A stretch of 20,125 nucleotides of DNA from Nemertoderma westbladi. Its lineage: Eukaryota > Xenacoelomorpha > Nemertodermatida > Nemertodermatidae. Below the pieces are notes generated by a model that worked only from the letters and a program-made list of their open reading frames with translations, was not told the DNA's origin and did no database searches. Numbering within the stretch: position 1 is the stretch's first letter; the number at the start of each line of letters is the position of its first letter. A program made the translations under genes and the position numbers. The DNA is taken from NCBI GenBank assembly GCA_032718475.1, contig JAUCBJ010004503.1, positions 1 through 20,125 of the forward strand, written 5' to 3'. Positions 8,280 to 15,728 of the stretch are shown piece by piece.

Positions 8280-8337
8280 ATCGATTTTCACATAAATCTG
8301 AATTTCAAAAAATGGTAAGGTATTAGAGTTAGGTATT

Positions 8338-9657
8338 GCTATCGATTTCAGGCAGGTTTTCTTGTACGCTGATTTTAATGGAAGGCTTTTTACATTCCGC
8401 AATTGAACACATCTACCATTTTTGGTGCTAAAATGAAAAGTGCAAGTAACCAGCATTTTTCAAATTAATGAAAACAACTAGACTTGTAGGAATGGTGTTT
8501 ATTTCAATTACATACAAGTTTTCTGGTGCGCTGATTTCAATGGAAGGCTTTTTAAATTCCGCAGTTGAACACATCTACTTTTTTGGCGCTAAAATGAAAA
8601 GTGCAAGTAACAAGTATTTTTCAAATTAGTGAAAACAACTAGACTTGTAGGAATGGTGTTTATTTCAATTACATACAAGTTTTCTGGTGCGCTGATTTCA
8701 ATGGAAGGCTTTTTACATTCCGCAGTTTAACACACCTACCATTTTTGGTGCTAAAATGAAAAGTGCAAGTAACCAGCCAGCCAGCATTTTTAAAATTAGT
8801 GAAAACAACTATACAGTAGAATTGTAGGACAGTAGGAATGGTGTTTATTTCCATTACATACAGATACAGGATTTTTCTGGTATATACGCCGATTTCAATG
8901 GAAGGCTTTTGAAATTCCGCAGTTGAACACATCTACGATTTTTGGTGCTAAAATGAAAAGTGCAAGTAACCAGCATTTTTCAAATTAGTGAAAACAATAA
9001 GAATTGTAGGAATGGTATTTATTTCAATTACATAAAGGGTTTCTGGTACGCCGATTTCAATGGAAGGCTTTTAAAATTCCACAGTTGAACACATCTACCA
9101 TTTTTGGTGCTAAAATGAAAAGTGCAAGTAACCAGCATTTTTCAAATTAGTGAAAACAATAAGAATTGTAGGAATGGTATTTATTTCAATTACAGAAAGG
9201 TTTTCTGGTACGCCGATTTCAATGGAAGGCTTTTAAAATTCCGCAGTCAGGCAGTTGGTGCACCATTTTAGCACCATTTTTGGTGCTAAAATGAAAAGTG
9301 CAAATAACCAGCATTTTTAAAATTAGTTGAAACAAGTAGAATTGTAGGAATGGTGCTTATTTCAATTACATACAGGTTTTCTGGTACGCCGATTTCAATG
9401 GAAGGCTTTTTAAATTCCGCAGTTGAACACATCTACTGACCTACCATTTTTGGTGCTAAAATGAAAAGTGCAAGTAACCAGCATTTTTCAAATTAGTGAA
9501 AACAACTAGAATTGTACGAATGGTGTTTCTTTCTCTATTACATACAGTTTTTCCTGCTGTTCTGGTACGCCGATTTCAATGGAAGGCTTTTTAAATTCCG
9601 CAGTTGACTGGTTGAACATACCTACCATTTTTGGTGCTAAAATGAAAAGTGCAAGTA
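8338..9657. repeat. Tandem array with ~162-bp unit, eight copies
   Basis: Each unit contains GCTGATTTCAATGGAAGGC, then ATTCCGCAGTTGAACACATC, then TTTTTGGTGCTAAAATGAAA, AGTGCAAGTAACCAGC and GGAATGGTGTTTATTTCAAT. The TGCAAGTAA landmark falls at 8441, 8602, 8764, 8961, 9123, 9299, 9469 and 9650, so spacing is 161-162 bp in basic units and 170-197 bp where insertions occurred. The first unit is partial and diverged. Small local duplications (CCAGCCAGC, TACTGACCTAC, GACTGGTTGAAC) account for length differences. Short minus-strand open frames over it (8232-8456, 8669-8932) are different cuts of the same repeat and are not credible genes. Confidence 0.93.
9264..9293. repeat. Perfect 12-bp hairpin in the sixth unit
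   Basis: CATTTTAGCACC (9264-9275) is exactly complementary to GGTGCTAAAATG (9282-9293) across a 6-base T-rich loop. The right arm is ordinary unit sequence. The left arm replaces the usual GAACACATCTAC segment, so this unit gained an inverted copy of its own sequence. Confidence 0.9.
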
Positions 9658-9826
9658 AACTCTTCGTTCGCAAGTAAAATATTCTATGTAGTTATTGTAA
9701 GCTGATATTTTGGTTATTATGTGTACTACCTGATTACAGTATAATTATAATTACATCCCACTGCAGCGGTGGTATCATAAATGATACAAATTAATTTATA
9801 CTGTATAATAATGATTCCTAAGGTTT

Positions 9827-9844
9827 GTGTCACAACCGTTACGG
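9827..9844 (-). repeat. CGTAACGG word, copy 5 (minus)
   Basis: Minus-strand CCGTAACGGTTGTGACAC. It shares the GGTTGTGACA form with copy 4, and is the first inverted copy after the array. Confidence 0.75.
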
Positions 9845-10023
9845 TCATAAGTGCTGTTATAGCACATTATAGGTTAAGAAGAAACCTTTGTACACCCAAT
9901 ATTACAATTATCACTTTGTGTGGAATCATATTCCAAAATGTAATCTAAATGGAGAGTGAAAAGGACGACCTTTCGTTCCTTAAATTATACATGCTATGCT
10001 AATATTCCCATTTCCCACATGTT

Positions 10024-10043
10024 AATGTCACGACCGTTACGCT
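10024..10043 (-). repeat. CGTAACGG word, copy 6 (minus, exact)
   Basis: Minus-strand AGCGTAACGGTCGTGACATT is identical over 20 bases to copy 1 at 7871-7890, in opposite orientation. Confidence 0.88.
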
Positions 10044-10179
10044 GATTACTACAACTGGAACATACAGTCAAGTTAAACTATATGACTCAAACAATTGATA
10101 CGAACCACCTAACGATAGATATAAAAGATTATAACCATTACTGCCAGGGATCTGGAGATATTGGAAAAACTTGTTCTTC

Positions 10180-10198
10180 AGCGTAACGGTCGTGACAT
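10180..10198 (+). repeat. CGTAACGG word, copy 7 (plus)
   Basis: AGCGTAACGGTCGTGACAT has the same orientation as copies 1-4 and is the right-most member seen. Confidence 0.85.
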
Positions 10199-10716
10199 AT
10201 TTTCCATCCACTCATTACAATGCTATTAGAAAAATATTTATTAGTTGTACATTATTTAACCGACATGGCTAATTACTACATAGATATAAGATTCTGAAAA
10301 ACATATGGCATTGCCAGTTTGGTAATGATCATGCCATTTTGGTTTGTATGTAATTAATGCCAAAAATATTGAATTTTTGGCATTTTTTAAATCACATTTT
10401 GCGGACACCTTAAAAAAAATTGGCTAGGGTTATGGAACATTTGAAAATAGTTTTATGAAGCACAATATGTGTGCTACACACTCAATACAAAAGAAATTCA
10501 TTTCTAAGTACTTTCATTTTTCACCAAAATGTTTACTTTTGCTTGGAACAGTTAAATATTGGTAATTTGCATATGCATAGTGCTGTAGCCCTGTAGTGGA
10601 CTGTCCAATGTCACTCTGTCCAGCTGTCACCTGTCAGGCCTATGACTGTATGAATATATACAATATAGGAATATTTATTATGATATGAATATGAATATAA
10701 TACACCAAGGTCTGAA
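10199..10716. other. No gene recognised
   Basis: AT-rich sequence with many TTTGGCATT/GCCATTTTGG words around 10305-10385 and one clear hairpin (separate entry). No reading frame of interest is seen. Confidence 0.4.
10356..10384. repeat. 12-bp perfect hairpin
   Basis: AATGCCAAAAAT (10356-10367) and ATTTTTGGCATT (10373-10384) are exact complements around a 5-base loop. Related words occur at 10308-10340. Confidence 0.8.
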
Positions 10717-11000
10717 GGTTCCACCTTGGTGTAGTGGTCGCATTGAATTCACATCTCCCGTACAGCCGTAGGTCGTGGGTTCGATCCTCACATGGACCAG
10801 GGCAGTTTTCGTTTCGGCACGAATGCTTTAAAGGGACCAGCCAGGGCGCATCTCTGCCTTGCATAGGCCTAGCTAAATGAGTACTGGAGTTTCCTCTGGG
10901 GAGTAAAGTTCTGGGGGGACCGCACTTGAAATAAGTCGTCAGACTTTGTGCGTAATCCCTGGCAGCCTGGCCTAGCGGCCGAAGAAAATTTACTTTTACC
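10717..11000 (+). mobile_element. tRNA-derived SINE, full-length-looking copy
   Basis: The head starts GGTTCCACCTTGG and carries an exact pol III A box, TGGTGTAGTGG (10727-10737), and a B box, GGTTCGATCC (10778-10787), about 50 bp apart as in a tRNA gene. The body continues CGGCACGAATGC, TTAAAGGGACCAGCCAGGGC, CCAGGGCGCATCTCTGCC, AGTACTGGAGTTTCCTCTGG, GGGGGGACCGCACTTG and GTGCGTAATCCC. The same body occurs inverted at 13741-14008. There is no poly-A tail at the 3' end and no clear target-site duplication was found. The fold is not a functional tRNA because the acceptor arm and 3' half diverge. Family name not known. Confidence 0.85.
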
Positions 11001-11080
11001 GGTACTTTATGCTTTAGCCTACTTACTTATATACAAGGATTAGGATCCAGGCAGTCGGGCACTTTTGCAAATTTGGCATT

Positions 11081-11137
11081 AGTCCAAATTTGTACTTTTT
11101 GATGCCAAATTTAAATTAAGTCCAAATTTGTTCTTTT
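11081..11137 (+). repeat. Direct repeat AGTCCAAATTTGT
   Basis: AGTCCAAATTTGTACTTTTT (11081-11100) and AGTCCAAATTTGTTCTTTT (11119-11137) are separated by sequence containing ATGCCAAATTT. It is a local duplication of about 38 bp. Confidence 0.6.
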
Positions 11138-11169
11138 GTGGGGCAATTAGCTGATTAGTAAACGACCGC

Positions 11170-11232
11170 TTAACCGGGCCGGGTTGGGGTGACCCGGAAC
11201 CGGACCCGGCAAAAAGACGTCGGGTACCGGGT
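11170..11232. repeat. GC-rich CCGGGT/ACCCGG stretch
   Basis: A 60-bp patch of CCGGG, GACCCGG, AACCGGACCCGG and CGGGTACCGGG words stands out from AT-rich surroundings and can fold on itself. Words of this style occur in hAT-like transposon ends, but no terminus can be defined. Confidence 0.4.
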
Positions 11233-11239
11233 TTTATTA

Positions 11240-11696
11240 AAATTAAGCAATTTGCGTGAATGAGAATGACAAGCCTGTTTGACATACCTATACGTAGGTA
11301 CCAGTACCAGTACACAAAGTTGCCTAAAGCAGTAGGTAGTCAGGTAGTAAGTAGTAGCATCTTCTTAGATTTGATATCATTTTCGATCTGTTGGTTTTTT
11401 TCAATATTTTTTCTTTTGATATATCATTTTTTTTCGATTTTTTTTATTTGTATCATTTTTGATATCACAAGTGTTGACCCGGACACGGATATTGGGGTTT
11501 GGAATAATCCATTTGTTTTAACATTGAATCCCCTTTCTTAATTATAAAACCATCGGAAATATCCGCAAATGCCGCACCATTACTGTCTGAAACGCTTCCT
11601 ACAATCCGTTGTACTGATGTATCTGGATCCGAGCAGCCCAGTTGCATCAAGGTGTGAATAACGGAGGAATAAATACGGTGTGGTGGGGAGAGTCCG
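11240..11696. other. T-rich stretch followed by a coding-like minus frame
   Basis: 11370-11465 is T-rich on the plus strand. On the minus strand 11465-11650 is open for 61 codons and reads MQLGCSDPDTSVQRIVGSV then SDSNGAAFADISDGFIIKKG, which looks protein-like but is not recognised. It could be an exon downstream of the candidate exon at 11703-12058, although the only nearby acceptor (ATACATCAG) is poor. Confidence 0.25.
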
Positions 11697-11702
11697 ACTT
11701 AC

Positions 11703-12058
11703 GTCGACGACTGGACGAATCGACGAGGATTGCGATCTGGGTTTAGCGGCGGCCCGGATTCTTGGATCGCTTGGGGGAAATGGTTGAACGTTGGGCAGAC
11801 GTGTATCGCCCGGATTACGTTCTCTGCGACGCGAAAGTGTGAGGCAAATTCGTTGGCGAATTGGGTCGGAAGCTGTAAGAATTCTACTGTTCTACGGGAA
11901 TAAACCGCAGCCGTCCAGCGACTACGGACGGATCGGATACGGGGATAAGCAGGTATTTCGATCGAGTTACTCGTATTCTCGATGCTCGAGGCGGATAGAG
12001 AGTTGGTTGTGTTGGGTGGAGCCGGAGATACAGATACCGATAGCTGGATAGCTCTGAT
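11703..12058 (-). CDS. Candidate internal exon of an unknown gene
   Basis: A minus-strand open frame continues from 12184 to 11699. Its last codons overlap a consensus splice donor (GTCGAC then GTAAGT; donor hexamer at 11697-11702). A possible acceptor, AAACAG, lies at 12059-12064, although the tract before it is A-rich and weak. Between these sites the 356-nt segment encodes residues such as TQFANEFASHFRVAENVIRA and HVCPTFNHFPQAIQESGPP, with a normal amino-acid mix and no repeats. It is richer in CpG than its flanks. A plus-strand frame (11791-12051, Arg/Ser-rich) overlaps it and is less convincing. I recognise no family. It may be an exon of a host gene or a relic of a mobile element. Confidence 0.3.
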
Positions 12059-12064
12059 CTGTTT

Positions 12065-12487
12065 ATAATTATGTTTTTTTGTTATTGTTATTGATGAAGT
12101 AATGAAGCGCTTTATATTGGACATAAAATACCAGGTGGTATTCAAAGAGACCACGATAATACTTATTTTATGGATAATAATCATGGTAATTATTGGAGGA
12201 CTACAGTCGGGGAGGTTTAGTTATTCCTCCCGATTAGCCGATAGTCTTGTATTTTGTGTTACATTTTTATATTTCTTATACAACAGGATGTAACCGCCCT
12301 TGTCATGTTGTGTAAAGTATTTACAGCCGATATTTTTCTATTATTAACAACTGGCTGACTGGACTCTGCTACAGCTAGTGTCATCTGATTATTTAAGCAA
12401 ATGTTGTTCAATTCTATCAAACATATTAAATATAGGATGGCTTAATCGCCTGTCCTTATCTGATCTGATCTGACGGTATCTGACACT
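12065..12487. other. No gene recognised
   Basis: AT-rich sequence with a 63-codon plus frame (12102-12293) that is hydrophobic but shows no other sign of being a gene. Possible intron sequence if the exon at 11703-12058 is real. Confidence 0.3.
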
Positions 12488-12775
12488 TGTTCCACCTTGG
12501 TTCAGAGCCCACCTTGGTGTAGTGGTTATCGTTATATTGAATTCACATCTCTCGGAGGTTGTGGGTTCAACCAAGGTAGTTTTAGTTTCGGCACGAATGT
12601 TATGAAGGGTTTAGCGAGGTATGAATACTGGACTTTCTGGCCATCAGCATGTGAACCTGTCATGTCAGCTGGTATTCCCCTTAAACCCGCCCGGGGGGGG
12701 GGGGGGGTCAATAAAACACCTCCCCCTCTGAAACTAACGATACTAACTAAAAGACTAACTGAAACGAACTAAAAG
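12488..12775 (+). mobile_element. tRNA-derived SINE with a different tail
   Basis: The head is related to the copy at 10717: A box TGGTGTAGTGG (12515-12525), GAATTCACATCTC, B box GGTTCAACC (12564-12572) and CGGCACGAATG. After about 12605 the body diverges completely. It reads ATGAATACTGGACTTTCTGG, CATCAGCATGTGAACCTGTC and CCCCTTAAACCCGCCC, then a 15-G run (12693-12707) and AATAAAACACCTCCCCC, ending in ACTAACTAAAA-type repeats. A partial duplicate of the 5' end (GTTCCACCTTGG) precedes it at about 12489. This is the same tRNA-like head joined to another tail, that is, a second SINE subfamily. Confidence 0.75.
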
Positions 12776-12843
12776 GAATTCATATAAAATAAGCTAGAAA
12801 TTTTAAACTTGTTTTAAGCGGCGAGTGCCAAATTTTGGTGCCG

Positions 12844-12972
12844 GCCCATGTGAAGAATACCGCCCATGTGAAGAATACCAGGATTTCGTTTTTCGGGCGA
12901 CTTTTTATTGGAATTTTATATATGTAGATTTTTTATTTTTTTTTAATGAATCCTTATTTTAAGTGTTTTATG
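12844..12972 (+). repeat. Dispersed repeat, plus copy (partner at 6983-7112)
   Basis: GCCCATGTGAAGAATACC occurs twice in tandem at the start (12844 and 12862), followed by AGGATTTCGTTTTTCGGGCG, ACTTTTTATTGGAATTTTAT and TTAAGTGTTTTATGCGC. The order and sequence match the inverted copy at 6983-7112 apart from the tandem duplication and small indels. Confidence 0.65.
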
Positions 12973-13429
12973 CGCGTGCGCGATGTCCTATATTTTTTGA
13001 GGGGATGATCTTGATCAGTCAGTCGGAAGGTTAGTAAGAAGTTGAGTGTAAACAAAATCTGAGTTTGACTAAATATATATATAATGTAATGTAATAAATC
13101 AGTTAAATACAAATGTAATATACTCTCACAATCATAATATACTGTTAAATAAATAAATACAAAGTATCGATATTCTCTCTCACTTCAACCTACATTACAC
13201 ATCACGCAATCTCCCTCTCTCCCTTTCTCGTACTCTCTCCCCCCATGTCACACTTAATTAAAGGCTCCAATTAAACAACTACAGCTGATTGCTTTCCCAA
13301 TTAACTTTAACACGATATCACAATCTTCTTACTACTAATAGTACTTAACTAATTATGTTTATGCTAATTATTTATCAACCTATTATTGCCACATGGGGGG
13401 TGGGTGAATGGGAAGGTGGCTGGATGGTT
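12973..13429. other. No gene recognised
   Basis: AT-rich sequence with a pyrimidine-rich CTCTC stretch at 13205-13250. No reading frame or repeat of note. Confidence 0.4.
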
Positions 13430-13663
13430 GTTTATTGTTTTGGTTAGAAAAGTCAGCCGCGGTAAGGTAACATTTTCCTTTCCCTCAATTGGTTTGGTAG
13501 GTAACAAAATCGTTTATTGTTTTGGTTAGAAAACCCTGTCTCTGTAAACTGCTCCTTTCCCTCAATTTGTAGGTAACAACGTCGTTTATTGTTTTGGTTA
13601 GAAATTGCAGCCGCTGTAACCTGCTCTTTTCCTTCAATTGGAAGGTAACAACATCGTTTATTG
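13430..13663 (+). repeat. ~72-bp tandem repeat, three copies plus a partial
   Basis: Each unit begins GTTTATTGTTTTGGTTAGAA (starts at 13430, 13512, 13584; partial at 13656), continues with a GCAGCCGCTGTAA-like segment, and ends TGCTCCTTTCCCTCAATT plus GGTAACAACGTC. Unit lengths are 82, 72 and 72 bp. As 72 is divisible by three, a minus-strand frame stays open and repeats CYLPIEGKEQVTAA-type peptides. I regard that as a by-product. The same unit occurs singly at 3861-3920 and twice at 15500-15639. Confidence 0.88.
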
Positions 13664-13740
13664 ATTCCCACATTCACATATTCCTTCATCGCCTTCACTC
13701 CACTGTATATGCTGGCAATCAGGCAATATGGGGCATTAAA

Positions 13741-14008
13741 AAAAGTAAATTTTCTTTGGCCGCTAGGCCAGGGATTACGCACAAAGTCCGACGACTTATT
13801 TCCAGTGCGGTCCCCCCGGAACTTTCCTCCCCAGAGGAAACTCCAGTACTCATTTAGCTACCACAAGGATGCAAGGCAGAGATGCGCCCTGGCTGGTCCC
13901 TTTAAAGCATTCGTGCCGCAACGAAAACTTCCCCCGCCCATGTGAGGATGAACCCACGACCTACGGGAGATGTGAATTCTATGCGACCACTACACCAAGG
14001 TGGAACCT
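13741..14008 (-). mobile_element. tRNA-derived SINE, inverted copy
   Basis: The reverse complement of this segment matches the SINE at 10717-11000 over its whole length: CCACCTTGGTGTAGTGG head, GAATTCACATCTCCCGTA, CGGCACGAATGC, TTTAAAGGGACCAGCCAGGG, AGTACTGGAGTTTCCTCTGG and GTGCGTAATCCCTGGCC. The A box is intact. The B box has lost a base (GGTTCATCC), so this copy is probably not transcribed by pol III. The pair lies inverted about 2.7 kb apart. Confidence 0.85.
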
Positions 14009-14497
14009 TTTGTACGGTGTATGTTAAGTGTTTCGCCATATACACAGTAGAGAGATACCCCTTCCTGCCTTCCCTTTAACGTAACAAACAAACAAATATT
14101 TTAAGTGTAATATTTTAATTAATAATATTAATTATAATTATAATTAATATAATTAACTTCAAATATTAATTAATGATAACTATTAACGAAAAAGATTTAC
14201 CAAAATGTTGCAGCAAAGGTTGTATTGTTTTTAATAAATGTTTAATGATTCAACACCAACTAAATCTACTAAAGTTGATTACATCTGAAACTATCCATCT
14301 TTGCTGGGACAATCACACAACCTTATACCCGCCATCCTTTTAATATATAATAACATCCCTTGCCTTGGTGCACTGGATGCATACCGGGATGCCTGTACTG
14401 CGACGTCATATGATGATACTGATACGTAACAGGGCAACGTGAAACGTGATCCCCTATTCTGCTATTGCAGTATTGGCTATTTACCTAACAGACAGTT
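14009..14497. other. AT-rich stretch with no gene
   Basis: 14095-14180 is almost entirely A and T, made of TAATTAATATTAATTATAAT words that fold on themselves. The remainder, to 14497, shows no reading frame or known repeat. Confidence 0.45.
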
Positions 14498-14535
14498 TGC
14501 GTCCAGTCCCCCCCCCCCCCCCCCTGTCTCTTGAT
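14498..14535 (+). mobile_element. Solo end of the TTGCGTCCAGT inverted-repeat element
   Basis: TTTGCGTCCAGT, then 17 C (14508-14524), then TGTCTCTTGATTTC parallels the right arm of the 3752-3978 element (TTTGCGTCCAGTTTCCCCC, then TTGTCTCCAATTTT). The short C run has expanded here, just as the matching G run did at 3732-3756. Confidence 0.5.
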
Positions 14536-14645
14536 TTCACTAGAAAATAGAATACATAACATTTTTCTGTTATAATTACTGTAATGGATAAATAATGAAT
14601 TTATTGTTTATTAAACCGTACAAGCACGTTGAACTGGAGCTCTAA

Positions 14646-15030
14646 CAATTCCCCCTAGCGGCAGACAGGAACTGTAAAAGTCTGTCTGTGTGTAGGTTTT
14701 CTAATTAAGCAATGCTCGTAGGTTACTACTTTCAGATGAATCTGATGGTTGATTCTATAATTACAGCTACTTTTTTTTACGTTTCTGTCAATTCGCCCCC
14801 TAGCGGCAGACAGATGTATAAAAGTCTGTTTGTGTGTATAATTTCTAATTATGCGATGCTCGTAGGTTACTGCTACCAAATTTCAGATAAATCTGGTGGT
14901 TGGTTCTATAATTACTGCTATTTTTACGTTTCTGTTAATTCGCCGCCTAGCGGCAGACAGAGTAACTGTAGAAGTCTTTCTGTGTATAGAATTTTTCAAT
15001 TTTTGATAGACTACATGTGTACCAAGTTTT
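14646..15030 (+). repeat. ~145-bp tandem repeat, about 2.6 copies
   Basis: Units start at 14646 (143 bp), 14789 (147 bp) and 14936 (partial), each beginning CAATTC-CCCCTAGCGGCAG and continuing AAAGTCTGTCTGTGTGTA, ATGCTCGTAGGTTACT, TTTCAGATGAATCTG, GGTTGATTCTATAATTAC and TTTTTACGTTTCTGT. Short overlapping reading frames on both strands come from the repeat and are not genes. Confidence 0.88.
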
Positions 15031-15480
15031 GGTTCCATTTCATCCATGATTGACCGACTTATTAGCGTTCAAACATTCCTGCCACAAGCATAGCCAGAGG
15101 CAGCCACAAACAAATAAAAGCTGCAGGAACTCGAGCGATAATTAATTATTAAATACTGTTTCAATTAAATTCTTTACGAAAATCTAGTTATCTCCTTTTA
15201 AATATGAACCCTGCATTCGTGGAAAATATAATATTTGAAAATTCAGCAGTCAGCCTACAAAAATTTTGCAGGCTAGGTCCTTGTCATCGCCTGTTATTTA
15301 GATGGCCTTGCCTTTTCCTCACTGTCACAACTTTTAGATTCCCGTGCACCATGTCCCCGCCCTTAATACCGGTACTATAGGCTACTAAGCCTACTAACCT
15401 GCTATCAATGTACTACTGACTGTCTGATGGATGATATAGTTATAGTTCATATCCGTACCTGTGGTATTTTCGTATTGCAG
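15031..15480. other. Region upstream of the CAAP1-like gene; no clear promoter
   Basis: This should hold the promoter and perhaps a 5' untranslated exon of the gene at 15729. I see no TATA box in a convincing position and no CpG cluster. A possible acceptor, TTTTCGTATTGCAG, ends near 15480. ACCGGTAC and TAGGCTAC words occur at 15367-15390. Confidence 0.3.
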
Positions 15481-15499
15481 AAATAAGACTAACCTGAGT

Positions 15500-15639
15500 T
15501 ATCGTTATTGTTTTGGTTAGAAAAGCCTGCCACTGTAATGTAACCTGCTCCTTTCCGTTAATTAAGAAATCTAGTTTTACGTATGGTTTTGGTTCGAAAA
15601 CAGTGCCACTGCAACTGCAACCTGCTCCTTTTCCCACAG
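15500..15639 (+). repeat. Dispersed ~72-bp repeat, two copies before the gene
   Basis: Copy A (about 15503-15575) reads GTTATTGTTTTGGTTAGAAA, GCCTGCCACTGTAA, CCTGCTCCTTTCCGTTAATT. Copy B (about 15580-15639) reads TATGGTTTTGGTTCGAAAAC, AGTGCCACTGCAA, CCTGCTCCTTTTCCCACAG. They match the units at 13430-13663. The pyrimidine tract that closes the unit forms, in copy B, an acceptor-like CTCCTTTTCCCACAG. Confidence 0.75.
15624..15639 (+). promoter_or_regulatory. Possible 3' splice acceptor in the 5' leader of the CAAP1-like gene
   Basis: CTGCTCCTTTTCCCACAG followed by GTACGCC is a good pyrimidine tract plus CAG acceptor, 90 bp before the start codon. It would place the start codon in an exon whose first bases follow a repeat. 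No transcript data are available, and transcription might equally begin downstream. Confidence 0.35.
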
Positions 15640-15728
15640 GTACGCCTATGAAAGATAACCTTTTATTCATATTTTTGATTGATTTGTTTTCATAATCTGA
15701 TAATTGTTTAACAAACTGACAAATAAAT

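Noticed and set aside
8232-8932. Minus-strand small proteins of 74 and 87 residues
   Set aside because: Both are translations of the same 162-bp tandem unit with different damage, and neither is shared as an intact frame between units.
10717-10800. A functional tRNA gene
   Set aside because: A and B boxes are present, but the sequence continues as a repeated SINE body, an inverted copy exists at 13741-14008, and there is no proper acceptor stem or closing 3' half.
13453-13782. Minus-strand 109-residue protein with CYLPIEGKEQ repeats
   Set aside because: It is the reverse reading of the 72-bp tandem repeat, which is also found elsewhere in damaged form. No unique coding sequence flanks it.
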